Shown: positions 5,931-8,250 of the stretch, in pieces
Numbering within the stretch: the first letter of the stretch is position 1
How the letters are laid out: every line of letters begins with the position of its first letter
Assembly (NCBI GenBank): GCA_002440225.1
Contig: DJSH01000020.1
Coordinates: forward strand, 1 to 8,250
Direction of reading: 5' to 3'
From: Candidatus Segatella violae
Lineage (GTDB): Bacteria; Bacteroidota; Bacteroidia; Bacteroidales; Bacteroidaceae
DNA: 8,250 nucleotides
Position numbers and translations under genes: made by a program
The notes under the pieces: model-generated
Databases searched by the model: none
Seen by the model: the letters and a program-made list of their open reading frames with translations, nothing else
What the model was told of the DNA's origin: nothing

Positions 5931-7331
5931 TTAGATTTCTCCAAATGGGCTTTCTGATATTGCAATAGCGTCCGCTGGAATCGTGATGGCAACATGGTCG
6001 CCTAGGTCCCATACGTCCTGGGTATCCACATAGAGCTTCTCTCCCCAGTCGGTGTCGATGGTGAGGTGATAGTGGTTGCCCTTGTAGAGAATGAAGCTGA
6101 TGTCGCCCGTGAAGGTTCCCTCGTCTTCGTTGTCGAAGAGCTCAATCTTGTCGAATGGAATCGTGGCGATGACACGTTGCTTATTTTTGAGTTCAGCTGG
6201 TAGTGGTTTCTTGAATTCACATCCCAGGAATTCGATGACATCGTCATCTTTTACCCTGGCGACAAATACATTGGCAATACGTTCCTTCTTCATGATGTGG
6301 ATATTGTCGGGTATCACGTTCATGCCGATGGTCTGACCTACCTCGAAGTGCTTGTAGTTTTGGATGAGGAACTCATAGCCCTTGTCGCTCTCGGCGAGCA
6401 TCTCATAGTGTACGCCCTTGAAGATGCTGGAGGTAATCTTGCCCACAAACTGTGCGTTCTGGGTGTCGGTGCTCACCTCGATGTCCTCAGGTCGGATGAC
6501 GACGTCCACCTGTTGGTTTTCGCCGAATCCCTTGTCCACGCATGGAATCTCGGCTCCAGCCACGTCTACCAGGCAGTCGTGTACCATCAATCCGTTCAGA
6601 ATGTTGCTCTCGCCGATGAAGTCGGCGACAAACGAGTTGGCTGGTTCGTTGTAGATGTCGGTAGGGGTGCCAATCTGCTGTATCTCTCCCTCGCTCATCA
6701 CCACGATTGTGTCGCTCAGGGTGAGGGCCTCCTCTTGGTCGTGGGTTACGTAGACGAAGGTGATGCCCAGTCGCTCGTGCATCTCCTTCAACTCCAGTTG
6801 CATGTCCTTGCGCATCTTCAGGTCGAGGGCAGCCAAAGGCTCGTCCAAGAGAAGAACCTCAGGTTCGTTGACGATGGCACGGGCGATGGCGATACGCTGT
6901 TGTTGTCCACCCGAGAGCGAGTTGACGTCACGATATTCGTAATCGCTCATGTTCACCATCTTCAGCGCACGTTTCACCTTTGGCAATATCTCCTCCTTCG
7001 GTGTATGCTTGAGTTTGAGGCCGAAGGCGATGTTGTCGTACACGTTGAGGTGTGGGAACAAGGCGTATTTTTGGAATACCGTGTTCACATTGCGTTTATA
7101 GGGAGGCAGGTTGGTGATGTCGTTGCCGGCGATGGTGATGTTTCCTTCGCTTGCCGTCTCAAAACCAGCCAAGAGTCTCAATAGAGTAGTTTTACCGCAT
7201 CCCGAAGGACCGAGTATGGTCATGAATTCGCCCTTTCTAACATAGAGATTGATGTTATGGAGGGCAACTTTCTCGCCAAATCTTTTCGACACATTCTTGA
7301 TGTCGATGATAGGTTGTGCAGTCTTGTTCAT
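5931..7331 (-). CDS. potA: Spermidine/putrescine ABC transporter ATPase with duplicated TOBE-like domain
   Basis: Cytoplasmic ATPase that powers the PotBC channel. The ABC domain covers about residues 9-240: Walker A GPSGCGKTT (41-49), Q-loop Q87, signature LSGGQQQR (139-146), Walker B VLLLDEP (159-165), D-loop ALD (168-170) and H-loop H197. A TOBE-type regulatory region follows. The first copy includes VVIRPEDIEV (277-286) and VGKITSSIFKGVHYEML (296-312). A second, related copy includes FDKIELF (393-399) and TGDISFILYKGNHYHLT (408-424). At 466 residues it exceeds the 378 of E. coli PotA, and the difference is about the size of the extra copy. It is the first gene of the potABCD operon, 15-20 bases downstream of the predicted transcription start, with the ATG at 7331-7329. 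Confidence 0.95.
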   Translation of the reverse strand: MNKTAQPIIDIKNVSKRFGEKVALHNINLYVRKGEFMTILGPSGCGKTTLLRLLAGFETASEGNITIAGNDITNLPPYKRNVNTVFQKYALFPHLNVYDNIAFGLKLKHTPKEEILPKVKRALKMVNMSDYEYRDVNSLSGGQQQRIAIARAIVNEPEVLLLDEPLAALDLKMRKDMQLELKEMHERLGITFVYVTHDQEEALTLSDTIVVMSEGEIQQIGTPTDIYNEPANSFVADFIGESNILNGLMVHDCLVDVAGAEIPCVDKGFGENQQVDVVIRPEDIEVSTDTQNAQFVGKITSSIFKGVHYEMLAESDKGYEFLIQNYKHFEVGQTIGMNVIPDNIHIMKKERIANVFVARVKDDDVIEFLGCEFKKPLPAELKNKQRVIATIPFDKIELFDNEDEGTFTGDISFILYKGNHYHLTIDTDWGEKLYVDTQDVWDLGDHVAITIPADAIAISESPFGEI

Positions 7332-7352
7332 TTCTCGTTGTTAATTTGGGTG

Positions 7353-7384
7353 CAAAGTTACTCATTTTTCAATAAATATTGAAA
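7353..7384 (-). promoter_or_regulatory. Promoter of the potABCD operon
   Basis: On the minus strand the -7 box is TAACTTTG (7360-7353), an exact TAnnTTTG match 21 bases before the potA ATG. With a 20-base spacer, TTTC (7384-7381) is a one-mismatch -33 box. The spacer and -33 region coincide with a symmetric inverted repeat (7366-7385), so this promoter could be repressor-controlled. Confidence 0.72.
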
Positions 7385-7385
7385 A
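7366..7385. promoter_or_regulatory. Inverted repeat overlapping the pot promoter, candidate operator
   Basis: TTTTCAATA (7366-7374) and TATTGAAAA (7377-7385) are perfect reverse complements around a central AA, giving a 20-base dyad. It occupies the spacer and -33 region of the pot promoter, a typical position for repressor binding. It is A/T-rich, so some symmetry is expected by chance, and no regulator gene is adjacent. Confidence 0.45.
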
Positions 7386-7402
7386 GAAATACGAAAAAGT
7401 TG

Positions 7403-7410
7403 CATCTTTG
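7403..7410 (+). promoter_or_regulatory. Possible weak plus-strand promoter facing the repeat region
   Basis: CATCTTTG is one base off TAnnTTTG, and an ATTG (7378-7381) lies 21 bases upstream as a possible -33 box. It would direct transcription into the repeat-rich stretch and towards the FKBP gene 700 bases away. No gene begins nearby, so this is speculative. Confidence 0.25.
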
Positions 7411-7485
7411 CAGCAGTTTTGTAATATGTGATTTGTACTATGAATATTTTCCGAATAAATATGCGCTCAAATCTCTTTGAAGTCG

Positions 7486-7506
7486 CTATCGCAAGACTTG
7501 CGATAG
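7486..7506. repeat. 21-base palindrome (10-bp arms, 1-base centre)
   Basis: CTATCGCAAG (7486-7495) and CTTGCGATAG (7497-7506) are perfect reverse complements around a single A at 7496; a G-T and a C-G pair extend it outward. It stands at the left edge of the 22-bp tandem array but is not in phase with the palindromes inside it. No T-run follows, so it is not an intrinsic terminator. It could be a protein-binding site or an RNA hairpin. Confidence 0.75.
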
Positions 7507-7715
7507 TGTTCGGAACCACTTGACGATGCATTAGGACGTACTTGGCAATACGTCGGGACGTATCTGGTGCTGCGTCGGGACGCATTTAGCACTACGTCGG
7601 GACGTATCTGGTACTGCGTAGTGATGTATCTGGCTCTGCGTAGTGACTTATCTAGCACTATATTGTGACGAGTTTTGCGTAGCATTTGGGTGTGTATTGA
7701 GCAGCATTTGGGTGT
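7492..7715. repeat. Diverged 22-bp tandem repeat array with palindromic junctions
   Basis: Successive 22-base units can be laid out without gaps from 7492. The best-conserved begin at 7536, 7558, 7580, 7602 and 7624, with consensus near ACGTATCTGGYRCTRCGTCG plus GG. Similarity fades outward, yet the phase persists: AGCATTTGGGTGT recurs at 7681 and 7703, exactly 22 apart. There are about ten units in all. Three neighbouring junctions (7549-7562, 7571-7584, 7593-7606) form 14-base palindromes with 6-bp arms around GG. The 22-base period is not a multiple of three, and no real gene is seen, so the array is non-coding. Confidence 0.85.
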
Positions 7716-7752
7716 TTTTTTTTCAATGCACCCCCTAAAAAATCCCGATATG

Positions 7753-7813
7753 ATGGCAATTTCATGCAAAAATCATAGCAATTTATGGCAATATATGGCA
7801 ATTCTATGGCAAT
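7753..7813. repeat. ATGGCAAT repeats spaced 10-11 bp
   Basis: ATGGCAAT or close variants begin at 7753, 7764 (ATGCAAAA), 7775 (ATAGCAAT), 7785, 7795 and 7806, so spacings are 11, 11, 10, 10 and 11 bases, close to one helical turn. Two more copies lie at 7881 and 7889. This would place the same bases on one face of the DNA, as in an iteron-like binding array, though the short unit could also reflect slippage. Confidence 0.75.
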
Positions 7814-7836
7814 TCTCGCCGTTTTTTGAGAATTGC
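7809..7836. repeat. Hairpin formed by inverted copies of GCAATTCTC
   Basis: GCAATTCTC (7809-7817) and GAGAATTGC (7828-7836) are perfect 9-bp reverse complements separated by 10 bases that include a six-T run. A third copy, GGCAATTCTCG, recurs in direct orientation at 7891-7901. The T-run is inside the loop, so this does not look like a terminator. Confidence 0.6.
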
Positions 7837-7880
7837 AATATACCTCATGATGCTGTAAATCAGATGTTTACGCATACACT

Positions 7881-7901
7881 ATGGCAATATGGCAATTCTC
7901 G
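7881..7901. repeat. Second pair of ATGGCAAT repeats
   Basis: Two adjacent ATGGCAAT copies (7881-7888 and 7889-7896), the second running on as TCTCG, match the last copy of the upstream group (7806-7818). They are followed by GGAGGAAAAAAG and an alternating TATATATATA stretch (7919-7928) that would melt easily. Confidence 0.65.
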
Positions 7902-7973
7902 GAGGAAAAAAGTTTCGTATATATATAGTTGAAAACACTATATTTTAGCCTGTATGGTCGCGATAATCTATAC

Positions 7974-8051
7974 GCCCCGAAGGGGCAGAAGCACCTAGCC
8001 TAGGGCAACGCCCTAGGTAAAATGCATGCAAGAATGTCGCCCTGTAAGGGC
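7974..8051. repeat. Cluster of GC-rich mini-hairpins, REP-like element
   Basis: Three short stems lie within 78 bases: GCCCC-GAA-GGGGC (7974-7986), CCTAGGGC-AAC-GCCCTAGG (7999-8017) and GCCCT-GTA-AGGGC (8039-8051). The first and third are related over 19 bases (shared form GCCCnGnAnGGGCAnAAGC), and the closing pair changes from C-G to T-A, so pairing is kept. ACCTAG (7993-7998) can also pair with CTAGGT (8013-8018), an alternative fold. I recall similar sequences dispersed between genes in Bacteroidales genomes; that is memory, not a search. It ends about 60 bases before the FKBP start. Confidence 0.65.
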
Positions 8052-8114
8052 AAAAGCGTTATAATTATAGGTGATTATATAATCAAGTATTAACACAATA
8101 AGAATTTAAAATTT

Positions 8115-8250
8115 ATGGCTAAAAGAGAATACGTGGAGGCCAACAAGCGTTGGCTGAAAGAGAAGGCGAAGGAAGAGGGCGTGATGGCTCTGCCTCGCGG
8201 TATTTACTACAAGGTGCTGAAGAGTGGTGACCCGAAGGGAGCTCAGCCAT
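8115..8250 (+). CDS. FKBP-type peptidyl-prolyl cis-trans isomerase, 5' part
   Basis: The gene starts at ATG 8115 and remains open to the window edge, giving 45 residues beginning MAKREYVEANKRWLKEKAK and including GVMALPRGIYYKVLKSGD. This matches the N-terminus I associate with the small cytoplasmic FKBP-type isomerases of Prevotella: a charged N-terminal helix, then the L(P)xGIYYKVLxxG strand that leads into the FKBP domain. The active-site part lies beyond the window. Such enzymes speed proline isomerisation in folding proteins. There is no signal peptide. No TAnnTTTG box is found in the 100 bases before the ATG; an AT-rich stretch with TATAAT at 8060-8065 is the only weak candidate. Codon use looks normal and GC-rich compared with the AT-rich spacer. 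Confidence 0.85.
   Translation, partial: MAKREYVEANKRWLKEKAKEEGVMALPRGIYYKVLKSGDPKGAQP

Noticed and set aside
5085..5957. 290-residue plus-strand frame opposite potB
   Set aside because: It is antisense to a well-supported permease, and its Asp/Glu/His-rich composition is what reversed membrane-protein codons produce.
7492..7715. CRISPR array
   Set aside because: The repeats are head-to-tail at 22 bp with no unique spacers, they diverge gradually, and no cas gene is present.
7467..7769. 100-residue minus-strand reading frame across the tandem repeat
   Set aside because: Its sequence is simply the 22-bp array read through in changing phase, it lacks a promoter or family resemblance, and it runs over the A9/T9 tract.
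7741..7930. Replication origin (iterons plus AT-rich tract)
   Set aside because: No DnaA boxes of the TTATCCACA type, no rep or dnaA gene nearby, and the setting is ordinary chromosomal genes.
7675..7932. 85-residue plus-strand reading frame
   Set aside because: It spans a T9 tract and the ATGGCAAT repeats, which give its recurring LWQ/MAI words; no coding-type composition or start context.

Overview
The window looks like chromosomal DNA of a Bacteroidales species, most likely a Prevotella/Segatella relative. The reasons are the recurring TAnnTTTG promoter boxes typical of Bacteroidetes, very short leaders without strong ribosome binding sites, secreted sialate-esterase-type hydrolases, and the start of an FKBP gene of a form I associate with Prevotella. 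The taxon is an inference from recognition, not a database result.

Layout. The first 92 bases are the end of a plus-strand gene, probably an AAA-ATPase/PD-(D/E)XK protein, followed by a strong hairpin terminator. On the minus strand come a YghZ/Gpr-type aldo/keto reductase (139-1113), a promoter-containing spacer, a long hairpin, and a secreted SASA-family esterase (1434-2309). Divergent from the esterase is a promoter and the beginning of a second secreted protein (from 2467) that is cut off at the terminator of a minus-strand tRNA-Tyr gene (2688-2769). The minus-strand operon potA-potB-potC-potD (7331 down to 2868) fills most of the rest and encodes a complete polyamine-type ABC importer: ATPase, two permeases and a substrate-binding lipoprotein. 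Cistrons are tightly packed: a TAATG junction and 27-base gap at potA/potB, an ATGA overlap at potB/potC, and a 1-base gap at potC/potD. PotA carries two TOBE-like repeats, and PotD carries a C-terminal membrane helix in addition to a lipobox.

The 780 bases between potA and the FKBP gene (7332-8114) contain no convincing gene but are highly structured. They hold the pot promoter with an overlapping 20-base inverted repeat, a 21-base near-perfect palindrome, about ten units of a 22-bp tandem repeat whose best units place a 14-bp palindrome at every junction, a group of ATGGCAAT repeats spaced 10-11 bp, and a cluster of small GC-rich hairpins resembling a dispersed Bacteroidales REP-like element. 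An FKBP-type peptidyl-prolyl isomerase gene starts at 8115 and runs off the end.

No complete new system (defence, CRISPR, mobile element) is visible. The parts most worth a second look are the two phased repeat arrays upstream of pot/FKBP, the architecture of PotD and PotA, and the gene truncated next to tRNA-Tyr.
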